Shown here piece after piece: positions 36,401 through 43,409 of a stretch of 64,000 bases of DNA. Under the pieces are notes generated by a model that made no database searches, was not told the origin of the DNA, and was given only the letters and a program-made list of their open reading frames with translations. The DNA comes from DATBHM01 sp963772375 (lineage in GTDB: Bacteria; Actinomycetota; UBA4738; JACQTL01). The position numbers and the translations under genes were made by a program. The stretch is taken from NCBI GenBank assembly GCA_963772375.1, contig CAVYXG010000005.1:1054001-1118000 (forward strand). Direction: 5' to 3'. Positions within the stretch are counted from its first letter, which is position 1. Every line of letters begins with the position of its first letter.

Positions 36401-37395
36401 TCTCGAGCCCGTTCCGCGGCGAGCTCGTCGTTGGGGGCCGGCTGGGGATGATGTTCGAGGAGTGGGCCGAGCTCGGCGGGATCGATCCGTCCGCGTTCGA
36501 GAAGGCCGACGGCCCGGTGGCCGGAACCGTCCGCTCGATGGGCGTCCACGAGGGCCTGCGGGCCGACGTCGTGCTCGACCCCAAGACGCAGCCGTTCCTC
36601 GACCACCACCGCATCGACGGCACGCCGGTCCTGCCGGGGGTCATGGGGATCGAGACGTTCGCCGAGGTCGCGTCCCGGGCGCTTCCCGGCTGGCACGTCG
36701 CCTCCGTCGAGGATGTCGAGTTCCTGGCCCCGGTGAAGTGCTACCGGGACGAACCGCGCACGGTGACGGTCGAGGCGACGTTCCACCCCCGAGGCGCCGA
36801 CGTGGTGGCCGACTGCCGGCTGATCGGGCTCCGGCAGCTGCCGGGCCGCGACGAGCCGCAGGCGACCGTCCACTTCACCGGCCGGGTGGTGCTCGCGGCC
36901 GGGCCGGCGCCCGAAGAGCGGAGCGACGTCCCCGAGACCGCCGACGGCGGCGCCGACCGGGAGGCCATCTACCGGGTGTACTTCCACGGCCCCGCCTACC
37001 AGGTGCTCGACCGGGCCTGGCCGGCCGAGGCGGCGGTGGGACTGTTCCGCCAGGGCCTGCCGGCCGACCGCGACCCCGCGGACGCGCCCCTCGTCGCGGC
37101 GCCGCGACTGGTCGAGCTGTGCTTCCAGACGGCCGGGATCTGGGAGATCTGCCGGCTGGACCGGTTCGGCCTCCCCGCCTCCATCGGACGCGTCCGGTTC
37201 CCCGCGGAAGGCCCGGACCCGGTGTCTCCGATCCGGGCGGTGGTCCGCCACGACGGCGGAGCCGACTCGTACGACGCTGTGGTGGTCGACTCGACGGGCG
37301 CCGTGCTGGTCGGCCTGGAGGGGTACCGAACGGTGGAGCTTCCCGGCGCCATCGAGGCCGAGGCCGTCGCCGCGCTGCGTTCCGGACTCGATTGA
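27472..37395 (+). CDS. PfaA-like iterative lipid megasynthase 1: KS-AT-KS2-ACP(x7)-KR-DH
   Basis: This 3307-residue enzyme builds an acyl chain from malonyl units. KS1 (about 1-475) has Cys219 (DAACGSA), His353 (EGHGTST) and His393. AT (about 620-920) has Ser725 in GHSLGEYGAL and His827. A second KS-like domain (about 1023-1530) has Cys1270 (NSACAST), His1418 in an unusual SHETYTP and His1458 (GFTGHP). Seven near-identical ACPs span 1664-2440. KR has the TGAAGS loop at 2720 and Tyr2909; DH has His3046 (HHRIDGTPVLPG) and His3172. The plan resembles PfaA of polyunsaturated fatty acid synthases, with an added KS. Every ACP has Thr (1708, then every 115 residues) where Ser should carry phosphopantetheine. 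No enoyl reductase or thioesterase is present. The product is unknown. Confidence 0.93.
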   Translation: MRFGEEQAAVAVVGVGAILPDAPDAATFWENVRTGRSSISDVPPARWDPELYYDPDPAAPDKTYTKIGGWVREWTWDPMAWRMPIPPRVGEAMDDAQKWALACTRAVLEDHASNGGTPVDRERTAVILGNALSGELHYMTSLRIYFPEYAEALAKAPTFSGLPEDIRRALLEEMHHEIGVRLPRITEDTMPGELANIVAGRVANVFDFRGPSLIADAACGSAIAAVDSAVRGLLTNHFDAAITGGVDRNMGATAFVKFSKIGAVSASGSRPYAEGADGFVMGEGAALFLLKRLGDAERDGDRIHAVIRGIAGASDGRGKGITAPNPIGQRLAVERAWRNAGLDPATAQLVEGHGTSTRVGDVVEVESLTEGFGGTSIATGSIALGSVKSNIGHLKAAAGGAGLLKTVLALRDGVLPPSINFHAPNPAIDFAHSPFRVNTELREWERPAGGPRRAGVSAFGFGGTNWHAVLEEYVPGASRGVRSGAATADSAADRTPAATEPPVTPAADAAVTPSAADTGGSLGAVAERSPLRGALVVGGATTGEISERLSEIEREATGGRLPSAATPRREDIAAPERVAIDYADAEELAAKAKLALSALESDAPATWKALKGRGIFRGSGPAPKVAFLYPGQGSQYANMARRLAEIEPIVADTFAEADEIMTPLLGRSLTSFLFVDPEDKAALAQAEVSLMQTEITQPAVLAVDAAITKLLAAYGLEPDMVMGHSLGEYGALIAAGGLSFPGALEAVSARGREMTSLSIEDNGKMAAVLGPLVEVERILAGIDGNVVIANVNSTSQAVIGGASDAVDRAVAAVTEAGMQAIPLPVSHAFHTSIVAPASEPLRRSLQRLDLRAPRLPIVANVNGEFYPTTGDVIERMLDILAAQVASPVQFVKGLHTLYEAGARVFVEVGPKKALQGFVDDVLGGDDGVVSLFTNHPKVGDVVSFNQALCGLYAAGLGGRSSPTEVVPMQTEPTAVALSGDGFEGLGRAVAALLAAHPEIVGSVLAERAPAATPAQEPPPRRPVVITGAGIGLPGTEHVFDEANIGRILNGEELIGQIPSRIRQAMVDKHITRLVKRENGDPSFETIDDESEVIKLAGRAGAFDLEKEFGVAAERVPALDRSTRLAIAAGIDALRDAGIPLVLHTKTTSKGTRLPERWGLPAELADSTGVVFASAFPGLDAFGEELNGFHRDRARRERLADLRAVRARVPEDDAVVAAEIDRRIAALEEELAAEPYGLDRRFLFRALSMGHSQFAEVVGARGPNTQVNSACASTTQAIAVAEDWISEGRCRRVVIVAADDATSDTMMEWIGAGFLATGAAATDSVVADAATPFDRRRHGMIVGMGAAALVVESADAAEERGVRPICEVLAAVHGNSAFHGTRLDVQHISGVMEALVSEAERRWGISREEIAPEMVFVSHETYTPARGGSAAAEVEALRSVFGPLADRVVVANTKGFTGHPMGVGIEDVVAVRILESGIVPPVPNYREIDPDLGTLNLSKGGAYPVRYALRLAAGFGSQVAMSLLRWVPTPDGSRTRPSEFGFAGRIADADTWNAWLTRVAGSESPELEVVQHRLRVTDELEAAWHGRPAAAVPMAVVEAAPVVALEPAVVEAAPAVVPEPPATEFAATAIEPMVVEPSPTPVEPAAPLASIPAEPVPAEPASPAAPTTASLDEDEVRRAVMDLVAETTGYPTDMLDPELDLEADLGVDTVKQAEIFAAIRSSYDIARDESLKLRDFPTLNHVVQFVMDRAPGSVSEQEAEPVLVEPAAALPVETPEPSGAPTTASLDEDEVRRAVMDLVAETTGYPTDMLDPELDLEADLGVDTVKQAEIFAAIRSSYDIARDESLKLRDFPTLNHVVQFVMDRAPGSVSEQEAEPVLVEPAAALPVETPEPSGAPTTASLDEDEVRRAVMDLVAETTGYPTDMLDPELDLEADLGVDTVKQAEIFAAIRSSYDIARDESLKLRDFPTLNHVVQFVMDRAPGSVSEQEAEPVLVEPAAAPPVETPEPSGAPTTASLDEDEVRRAVMDLVAETTGYPTDMLDPELDLEADLGVDTVKQAEIFAAIRSSYDIARDESLKLRDFPTLNHVVQFVMDRAPGSVSEQEAEPVLVEPAAAPPVETPEPSGAPTTASLDEDEVRRAVMDLVAETTGYPTDMLDPELDLEADLGVDTVKQAEIFAAIRSSYDIARDESLKLRDFPTLNHVVQFVMDRAPGSVSEQEAEPVLVEPAAAPPVETPEPSGAPTTASLDEDEVRRAVMDLVAETTGYPTDMLDPELDLEADLGVDTVKQAEIFAAIRSSYDIARDESLKLRDFPTLNHVVQFVMDRAPGSVSEQEAEPVLVEPAAAPPVETPEPSGAPTTASLDEDEVRRAVMDLVAETTGYPTDMLDPELDLEADLGVDTVKQAEIFAAIRSSYDIARDESLKLRDFPTLNHVVQFVMDRAPSNTGATLDPSAMAQADVESGTAAPATVSTHLFDGIEAADGVPRRVAVPVLRPALDRCVPTGVDIGPGSRIAVMADRGGVAKDLARLLEQRGADVFTIDEHPAAGELEAALGRWLEAGPATGLYWLPALDRDEGAEAFDPEAWREALRARVKLLATSARSLYELFAGVGTFLVAGTRMGGFLGMDDDGALSALDGAVVGFTKALRREREHATVKVVDVEGDATAAQVAEALLDETLRDPGSVEVGHRDGLRWAVGLEERPIVDTDVNGGLALGPGSVFVVTGAAGSIVSEIVSDLARATGASFHLLDLAPEPDPADPDLVAFGEGREVAKRLLMERAKASGERITPVQIERALGALERGSAALAAMRAVRRAGGTATYHRVDLTDPAMVGDAVAKIRAAHGRVDVLLHAAGLEISRFLPDKEQREFDLVFDVKSNGWCNLLHALDGVPIGAAVAFCSVAGRFGNVGQTDYSAANGLLGAAVSNLRRTRPETRGIAIDWTAWAGIGMATRGSIPKMMEAAGIDMLAPEVGVPLIRRELVSSPFRGELVVGGRLGMMFEEWAELGGIDPSAFEKADGPVAGTVRSMGVHEGLRADVVLDPKTQPFLDHHRIDGTPVLPGVMGIETFAEVASRALPGWHVASVEDVEFLAPVKCYRDEPRTVTVEATFHPRGADVVADCRLIGLRQLPGRDEPQATVHFTGRVVLAAGPAPEERSDVPETADGGADREAIYRVYFHGPAYQVLDRAWPAEAAVGLFRQGLPADRDPADAPLVAAPRLVELCFQTAGIWEICRLDRFGLPASIGRVRFPAEGPDPVSPIRAVVRHDGGADSYDAVVVDSTGAVLVGLEGYRTVELPGAIEAEAVAALRSGLD
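32461..34791 (+). repeat. Seven tandem 345-bp repeats encoding ACP domains
   Basis: Units begin at 32461, 32806, 33151, 33496, 33841, 34186 and 34531; the last lacks the linker. By eye the copies are identical at DNA level except one base in the linker: T at 32777 and 33122, C at 33467, 33812, 34157 and 34502 (Leu versus Pro). Such identity, including silent sites, means very recent duplication or ongoing gene conversion. Copy number may vary between cells or be misassembled from short reads. Confidence 0.97.
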
Positions 37396-37422
37396 GGCCG
37401 CCGAACGTGGTGGGATGGGGCC

Positions 37423-40400
37423 GTGAGCTCGAAGGAGGAGGACTGGCTCCGGGTCGCGGTTCTGGAACGTGACCCCCTCGCGGTCCGCGTCGTCGACGCG
37501 CTGGCCGCGGCCGGTCACCGTGCGGTCCTGATCCGGGGAACGGGCCCGCCGCCCGGCATGGCGGAACGGCGCCTCCCCGAGACCGTCTCGGTGGGAGTGG
37601 ACGAATGGTCGACCGAGGGGGTCGCCGCTCTGGGTCGGGCCATCGCATCCGACCCCCCGGACGCGATGTGGACGGGCTGGTCGGGGTGGGATCACGCCCT
37701 CGCGGTTGCGGAGCTGTGCTCCGCCCACGGGATCCGCGGACTCGGCCCCGGCCCGCACGCCCTCCACGCGCTGCTCGACACGGAATCGTGCGCACGGATG
37801 GCGGGTCTGCACGTCGCCGCCGAGCGCCCGGCGACGGTCGTCGAGGCGGCGACGATCGCCACGGCCGGCGGGACGGTGCGGGTCCTCGGAGTGGTCGCGG
37901 TCACGCTGCGTGAGGGCCGGGAGGTCGTGCTCGCTGAATCGCCGGCGGGGCTCGGCGCCGAACGGGACGCCGACGTCAGGGCAGCCGCCACGAGGCTGCG
38001 GGAGGCGCTGGCCGAGCGGTTCGGTCCGGAGGCGGCCGCCGGAGCCGTCACCCTCCGGCTGGCGATCGAACCGGACGGACCGGCGCTGCTGGACGCCGTC
38101 CCGGCCATCCCGCCGTGGTTCGCCGCGGCCGAGGTCGCGGGGGGGTTCGACCTGGTCGCCGAGCGGGTCGCCGCCCATCTCGGCGGCGCCGAGCCCGATC
38201 GGCGACCCGGATCGGGCACGGCCGCCGCAACCGGCGTGCTTCGTGCGGAGGATCCCCTGGCCGGGTTCCTGCCCGGGACCGGGGAGGTGCGCTCCCTGCG
38301 CCTCGCCGCGGGGCCCGGCATCCGCCTCGACCCGGCGACGGCCGTGGGGGACCGGCTGGCTCCAACGGACGGGGAGGGCGCGACCCTGGCCCTGCTCACC
38401 GCGTCGGCGAACGAGCCAGCCGGCGCTCGTGCACTGCTCCGGCGGGCCCTGGCAGGGTCGGCGATCGTGACCTCGGGCGCGCCGACCGACCGTTGCACGC
38501 TGCTGTCGCTGCTGTCGGACGCCGGTGAAGACGGGGCCGACATCGACCGGACCGACCCCGCCGTCGGGGCGGGGGTCGCGCTGATCGATGCGGCCATCGC
38601 CGTCCACGGCGACCGCGAACGCCGACGCCGCCAGCGATTCGTCGCCTCGGCCGCCCGGGGGAGGGCGGAGGTCGGCGACGAGGCGTCCGAGCCCATCGAG
38701 CTCCGCCACGGCACCCGCGACGACACCCTGCACGTGCTGCACGTGGGGCCCGTCGAGTACGTCGTCCGGGTCGCGGGCCGGTCCATCCCCGTGCGGGTCG
38801 TGTCGCACGGCCCCTTCGAACGGCGCCTCACGCTCCCGGGCGGGGCGCACGAGGTCGTCCAGGTTCATCGCGACGCCGTTCACGTGGTCGAGGTCGACGG
38901 GGCGCTGCACCGCGTCACGGACGCGGCGGGCTCGGTGACCGTCGCGCCGGGTCCCGCGGTCGTCGTGCAGACGCTCGTCGCGCCCGGCGACGAGGTGGCG
39001 GCCGGCGACCCTCTGGTCGTCCTCGAGGCCATGAAGATGGAGATGACCCTGACGGCGCCCGCCTCCGGAGTCGTGCGGTACGTCGTCAGCCGGAACGTCC
39101 AGGTCGGTGCGGGGGAGCCCCTGATTCGCGTCGACGACGACCGGGCAGAACCGCTCGACGTCCCCGCGGCCCGGTTCGACGACGTCGCCGCCGCACCGGC
39201 CACCTCACCCGAGGAGGGGTTCCGCCAGGCCGCCGCCCGGCTCCGTCGGCTCATGCTGGGGTTCGACGTCGAGGCCGGTGCGGCGGGCGACTTGGCCGCC
39301 GCGTGGAACCGCTCGCTCGCCGGGTCGCCGCCCGAACGGCCGGACGTGCTGGCAGCCGAGGTGGACGTTCTGGGGACGTTCGCCGACCTCGCCGCGGTCG
39401 CCGCGGCCCGGCGGCCGTCCGGCCCCGAGGCCGAGCTGGTTCCGGCGCCGGCCGATCCGTTCCCCGTCTACCTCCGGACCCTCGACGCCGCGGAGGCATC
39501 GCTCCCCCCGACGTTCGTCGACGACCTCCGGAGGTCGCTCTCCCGGCACGGCGTCCACTCGCTGGAGCGAACGCCGGAGCTCGAGGAGGCGCTGTTCCGG
39601 ATCGCGAGGGCCAACGCCCGGTCGGCCCTGCAGGGTCCGCCCCTGGTCGGCATCCTCGACCGCTGGCTGGAGCACGCGCGCGTGCTCCGGGAGGGCGCCG
39701 GCCCCGGGATCCGGGAGCTGCTCGACCGGGTGGCGACCGTGTCCCGGGCAACCCACCCCGCCATCGCGGACCTGGCCCTCGAGGTCCGGTACCGGTGGTT
39801 CGACGAACCGGTGGTCGAGCGCGCGATCGACCGGGCGTACGACGCCGTCCAGCGAACCCTGATCGGCCTGGCCCTGGCCCCCGACCGCCATCGGCCGAGG
39901 CGCATCCAGGCGCTGGTGAACTCCCCGCTCCCGCTCCGGGCCATCCTGATCCCCAGCGCCCTGGCCGCCGGGGAGCCCGCGGACGGCGCGCTGCTCGAGG
40001 CGCTGATCCGCCGCTACTACCGGATCCGTGACCTGGCGGACGTCGTGATCGACCACGAGGACGGTCGTCCCGCCATCACGACCTCATACGTCCACGACGG
40101 CGTCACGATCCGGCTGGTGGCCACCGTGGGCACCCTGCCCGAGGTCGCGGTCGTGGCAGGCATCCTGGCCCGGCGGGCCGATGCGCTGCCGGACGACGGC
40201 GACGTCCTCACCGACTGCTTCCTGCTGAGTCCCGAGTCTCCGCCCCCGGCCGACCAGCTCGAACCCCTCCTCCGGGGGGCGCTCGACGCCGCCATGCCGT
40301 CGCGCCGGGTCCGCCGCGCGGTGGTCACGCTGAGCGGTCCCCGGGCCGACCGTCGAACCGCGCGGGAGGAGCACTTCACGTTCCGGCAGCCGATCGCCGG

Positions 40401-42696
40401 CGAACCGTTCGTCGAGGACCGGCTGTACCGGGGGCTCCACCCGATGATGGGCAAGCGACTCGACCTGTGGCGGCTGTCGGAGTTCGACATCGAGCGTCTC
40501 CCGAGCGCCGAGGCCGTGTACCTGTTCCGGGCGGTCGCCAAGGAGAATCCGAAGGACGAGCGCCTGGTCTGCCTGACCGAGGTCCGCGATCTGACGCCGC
40601 TCCGGGACGGATCCGGCCGCGTCACCAGCCTGCCCCACCTCGAGCGGATGTTCACCGGGGCGCTCGCGGCGATCCGGCTCTACCAGTCGCACCGGCCGGC
40701 CAACCGCAGGATCCAGTGGAACCGCGTCCTCCTGAACGTCCGGCCGGTCGCCGACCTGGGCGCCGACGAGCTGTTCGGGCTGATCCGTCGGATGGCGCCG
40801 CTCGCCGAGGGCCTCGGCCTCGAGAAGGTCCTCGTCCGGGCCAACCTCCGAGACGCCACGACCGGCGAGGTCCGGGACCGCATCATGCACATCTCGAGCC
40901 CGGTCGGTCGGGGCCTGACGCTGCGGTTCGACGATCCCGCCGACCGGCCCATCCGGCCGCTCACGCCGTACTGGCAGAAGGTCGTCCAGGCGCGCCAGCG
41001 GGGGCTCGTCTACCCGTACGAGCTCATGAGAATGCTCGCGCCGGGGGACGGCCACCCCTCGGGGCCGTTCCCGCCGGGGACGTTCGTCGAGCACGACCTC
41101 GACGAATCCGAGACGCGGCTGGTGCCGGTCGACCGGCCGCCCGGTGCGAACACCGCTTCGATCGTGGCCGGCGTCGTCAGCAACGTGTCGGGGGCGTACC
41201 CCGAGGGGATGACCCGGGTGGCCATCCTCGGCGACCCGTCGCGCGGCCTGGGTTCCCTCGCGGAGGCCGAGTGCCGCCGGATCTGTGCGGCGCTCGACCT
41301 GGCCGAGGAGATGGACGTGCCGCTCGAGTGGTTCGCCGTGTCGAGCGGGGCCCGCATCTCCATGGAGAGCGGAACGGAGAACATGGACTGGATCGGACGG
41401 GTGCTCCGCCGACTGATCGAGTTCACCCAGGCCGGCGGCGAGGTGAACGTCGTCGTGTGCGGCATCAACGTCGGGGCGCAGCCGTACTGGAACGCCGAGG
41501 CCACGATGCTGATGCACACCCGGGGCATCCTGGTGATGACGGCGAACGGCGCGCTGGTGCTCACCGGCAAGGACGCGCTCGACTACTCGGGCGGCGTCTC
41601 GGCGGACGACAACTTCGGGATCGGCGGCTACGACCGCGTCATGGGCCCGAACGGACAGGCGCAGTACTGGGCGGCCGACGTCGCCGAGGCCTGCGGGATC
41701 CTGCTCCGCCACTACGAGCACACGTACCGCATGCCCGGCGAGCGGTTCCCGCGCCGAGTGGCCACCGACGACCCGTTCGACCGTGACGTCGGCCCCTCCC
41801 CTCACCGAGGCGAGGGCCTGGCCACCGTGGGCGAGATCTTCTCCGAGCGGACCAACCCCGACCGCAAGCGGCCGTTCGACATCCGGAGCGTCATGCGGGC
41901 CGCCGTCGACGCCGACCACGGCGTCCTCGAGCGGTGGGCGAACATGCGCGACGCCGAGACCGTCGTCGTGTGGGACGCGTTCATCGGGGGGTTCCCGGTG
42001 GCGCTGCTCGGCATCGAGTCCAAGCCGGTCCCGCGCCTCGTCCCGGGCGACGCCGACGGGCCCCAGGCCTGGACGTCGGGAACGCTGTTCCCGCAGTCGT
42101 CCAAGAAGGCCGCGCGGGCCATCAACGCCGCCAGCGGCAACCGGCCGCTCGTGGTCCTGGCCAACCTCTCCGGGTTCGACGGGTCCCCCGAGTCGATGCG
42201 GAAGGTCCAGCTCGAGTACGGCGCGGAGATCGGCCGGGCCGTCACCAACTTCCGCGGGCCGATCGTGTTCCTGGTGGTCTCTCGCTATCACGGCGGGGCG
42301 TTCGTCGTGTTCTCCCAGACGCTGAACGAGGCGCTCGAGGTGGCGGCCGTCGAGGGGTCGTACGCGAGCGTGATCGGCGGGGCGCCGGCGGCCGCCGTGG
42401 TGTTCGCCCGGGAGATCGACTCGCGGGTGGCGGGCGACCCGGCGATCCGGGACTTGGAGCAGCGCATCGCCGCCGCCGAACCCGAGGAACGGGCCCGGCT
42501 GCGGGCTCAGCTCGCCGACCTCCGGGCCGTGATCCACGCCGAGCGGCTGGGCGACGTGGCGGAGGAGTTCGACTCGGTCCACGACATCCACCGGGCGCTG
42601 AAGGTGGGGTCCGTGCACCGGATCATCGAACCGTCCCGCATCCGCTCGTACCTCATCGACGCCCTCGAGCGCGGCGTCGCCCGCGAGCAGGCATGA
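37423..42696 (+). CDS. Single-chain acyl-CoA carboxylase-like protein with degenerate biotin carboxylase
   Basis: This 1757-residue protein resembles a eukaryotic-type multidomain acetyl-CoA carboxylase. Residues about 1-420 align in outline with biotin carboxylase (C-terminal part AEDPLAGFLPGTGEVRSLRL is clear), but the ATP-grasp glycine loop and the EMN-x-R-x-QVEH catalytic region are missing. A biotinyl domain follows, with Lys538 in VLEAMKMEMT. A long central region of about 650 residues resembles the ACC central domain. The carboxyltransferase halves are recognisable from about 1245 (NVSGAYPEGMTRVAILGDPS) and 1580 (VLANLSGFDGSPESMRKVQ). It may make malonyl-CoA for the synthase if a separate biotin carboxylase charges it. 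It lies 27 bp after synthase 1 and overlaps the PPTase gene. Confidence 0.85.
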   Translation: MSSKEEDWLRVAVLERDPLAVRVVDALAAAGHRAVLIRGTGPPPGMAERRLPETVSVGVDEWSTEGVAALGRAIASDPPDAMWTGWSGWDHALAVAELCSAHGIRGLGPGPHALHALLDTESCARMAGLHVAAERPATVVEAATIATAGGTVRVLGVVAVTLREGREVVLAESPAGLGAERDADVRAAATRLREALAERFGPEAAAGAVTLRLAIEPDGPALLDAVPAIPPWFAAAEVAGGFDLVAERVAAHLGGAEPDRRPGSGTAAATGVLRAEDPLAGFLPGTGEVRSLRLAAGPGIRLDPATAVGDRLAPTDGEGATLALLTASANEPAGARALLRRALAGSAIVTSGAPTDRCTLLSLLSDAGEDGADIDRTDPAVGAGVALIDAAIAVHGDRERRRRQRFVASAARGRAEVGDEASEPIELRHGTRDDTLHVLHVGPVEYVVRVAGRSIPVRVVSHGPFERRLTLPGGAHEVVQVHRDAVHVVEVDGALHRVTDAAGSVTVAPGPAVVVQTLVAPGDEVAAGDPLVVLEAMKMEMTLTAPASGVVRYVVSRNVQVGAGEPLIRVDDDRAEPLDVPAARFDDVAAAPATSPEEGFRQAAARLRRLMLGFDVEAGAAGDLAAAWNRSLAGSPPERPDVLAAEVDVLGTFADLAAVAAARRPSGPEAELVPAPADPFPVYLRTLDAAEASLPPTFVDDLRRSLSRHGVHSLERTPELEEALFRIARANARSALQGPPLVGILDRWLEHARVLREGAGPGIRELLDRVATVSRATHPAIADLALEVRYRWFDEPVVERAIDRAYDAVQRTLIGLALAPDRHRPRRIQALVNSPLPLRAILIPSALAAGEPADGALLEALIRRYYRIRDLADVVIDHEDGRPAITTSYVHDGVTIRLVATVGTLPEVAVVAGILARRADALPDDGDVLTDCFLLSPESPPPADQLEPLLRGALDAAMPSRRVRRAVVTLSGPRADRRTAREEHFTFRQPIAGEPFVEDRLYRGLHPMMGKRLDLWRLSEFDIERLPSAEAVYLFRAVAKENPKDERLVCLTEVRDLTPLRDGSGRVTSLPHLERMFTGALAAIRLYQSHRPANRRIQWNRVLLNVRPVADLGADELFGLIRRMAPLAEGLGLEKVLVRANLRDATTGEVRDRIMHISSPVGRGLTLRFDDPADRPIRPLTPYWQKVVQARQRGLVYPYELMRMLAPGDGHPSGPFPPGTFVEHDLDESETRLVPVDRPPGANTASIVAGVVSNVSGAYPEGMTRVAILGDPSRGLGSLAEAECRRICAALDLAEEMDVPLEWFAVSSGARISMESGTENMDWIGRVLRRLIEFTQAGGEVNVVVCGINVGAQPYWNAEATMLMHTRGILVMTANGALVLTGKDALDYSGGVSADDNFGIGGYDRVMGPNGQAQYWAADVAEACGILLRHYEHTYRMPGERFPRRVATDDPFDRDVGPSPHRGEGLATVGEIFSERTNPDRKRPFDIRSVMRAAVDADHGVLERWANMRDAETVVVWDAFIGGFPVALLGIESKPVPRLVPGDADGPQAWTSGTLFPQSSKKAARAINAASGNRPLVVLANLSGFDGSPESMRKVQLEYGAEIGRAVTNFRGPIVFLVVSRYHGGAFVVFSQTLNEALEVAAVEGSYASVIGGAPAAAVVFAREIDSRVAGDPAIRDLEQRIAAAEPEERARLRAQLADLRAVIHAERLGDVAEEFDSVHDIHRALKVGSVHRIIEPSRIRSYLIDALERGVAREQA

Positions 42697-43409
42697 TGTC
42701 CCGCGTGGCCGTGCTCCTCGCGGCCGCGTCGGACGTGCCCGGCGGCGAAGGGTGGCTCGATCCGCGGGAGGCCGCGGTGCTGGCCGGGCTGCGCGTGCCG
42801 AAGCGCCGCGAGGAGTGGCTGCTCGGGCGGTGGACCGCGAAGCGCGCGGTGTCGTTGTTCCTCGGTGACGACGTCGCGAGGGCACCGGTGTGCATCCTAG
42901 CGGCGCCCGACGGCGCGCCCGAGGCATGGACCGGGGCGGCCCGGGCCCCGTGCGTCATTTCGATCTCGCACCGGGCTGGCCGGTCCTGCTGTGCGATCGC
43001 CGGGCCCGCGACCGAGCTGGGCTGCGACCTCGAGCTGGTCGAGCCCAGGAGCGACGGGTTCCTGGCGGACTATCTGACCGAGGCCGAGGTCGACGCGGTC
43101 ACGGGCGCGCCATCCCCGGAACGCGACCTGCGCGCCAACCTCCTGTGGTCGACGAAGGAATCCGTGCTGAAGGCGCGCCGGACGGGGCTGCGCGAGGACT
43201 CCCGGTCGGTGCGCGTCCTGCCGACCGGGGACACGCCGGCCGATGGGGCTTGGTCGCGCCTCGAGGCCGAGGACGCGTTGGGAGATCGGTGGGCGTGCTG
43301 GTGGGCGGTGCGGGATGGGTTCGTGCTCACGATCGCCGCCCGCCCGCCGTCCGACGAGCCCGTCGAGCTCTACCCCGACCCCACCACCTCGAGCACCTCG
43401 TCGCCGTAG
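42693..43409 (+). CDS. Sfp-type 4'-phosphopantetheinyl transferase
   Basis: This 238-residue enzyme attaches the phosphopantetheine arm of CoA to carrier proteins. Motifs are complete: the pre-motif VISISHRAGRSCCAIAG, GCDLELVEPR (Mg-binding Asp and Glu) and LLWSTKESVLKARRTG. Length fits the Sfp/PptT group. Its ATG overlaps the carboxylase stop (ATGA), placing it in the synthase operon, so it is almost certainly dedicated to the seven ACPs, whose acceptor position is Thr, not Ser. The last 40 bp overlap the convergent helicase gene. Confidence 0.92.
   Translation: MMSRVAVLLAAASDVPGGEGWLDPREAAVLAGLRVPKRREEWLLGRWTAKRAVSLFLGDDVARAPVCILAAPDGAPEAWTGAARAPCVISISHRAGRSCCAIAGPATELGCDLELVEPRSDGFLADYLTEAEVDAVTGAPSPERDLRANLLWSTKESVLKARRTGLREDSRSVRVLPTGDTPADGAWSRLEAEDALGDRWACWWAVRDGFVLTIAARPPSDEPVELYPDPTTSSTSSP

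Noticed and set aside
32065..38910. Very long open frame on the minus strand (over 2200 codons) opposite synthase 1 and the carboxylase
   Set aside because: It mirrors the repeat array and has only low-complexity Arg/Gly/Val/His-rich translation. In G+C-rich DNA the opposite strand rarely meets stops; the plus-strand proteins are clearly real.
37423..42696. Calling it a complete acetyl-CoA carboxylase (accA/accD/accC fusion)
   Set aside because: The biotin carboxylase part lacks its ATP-binding and catalytic motifs, so a full enzyme name would overstate it.
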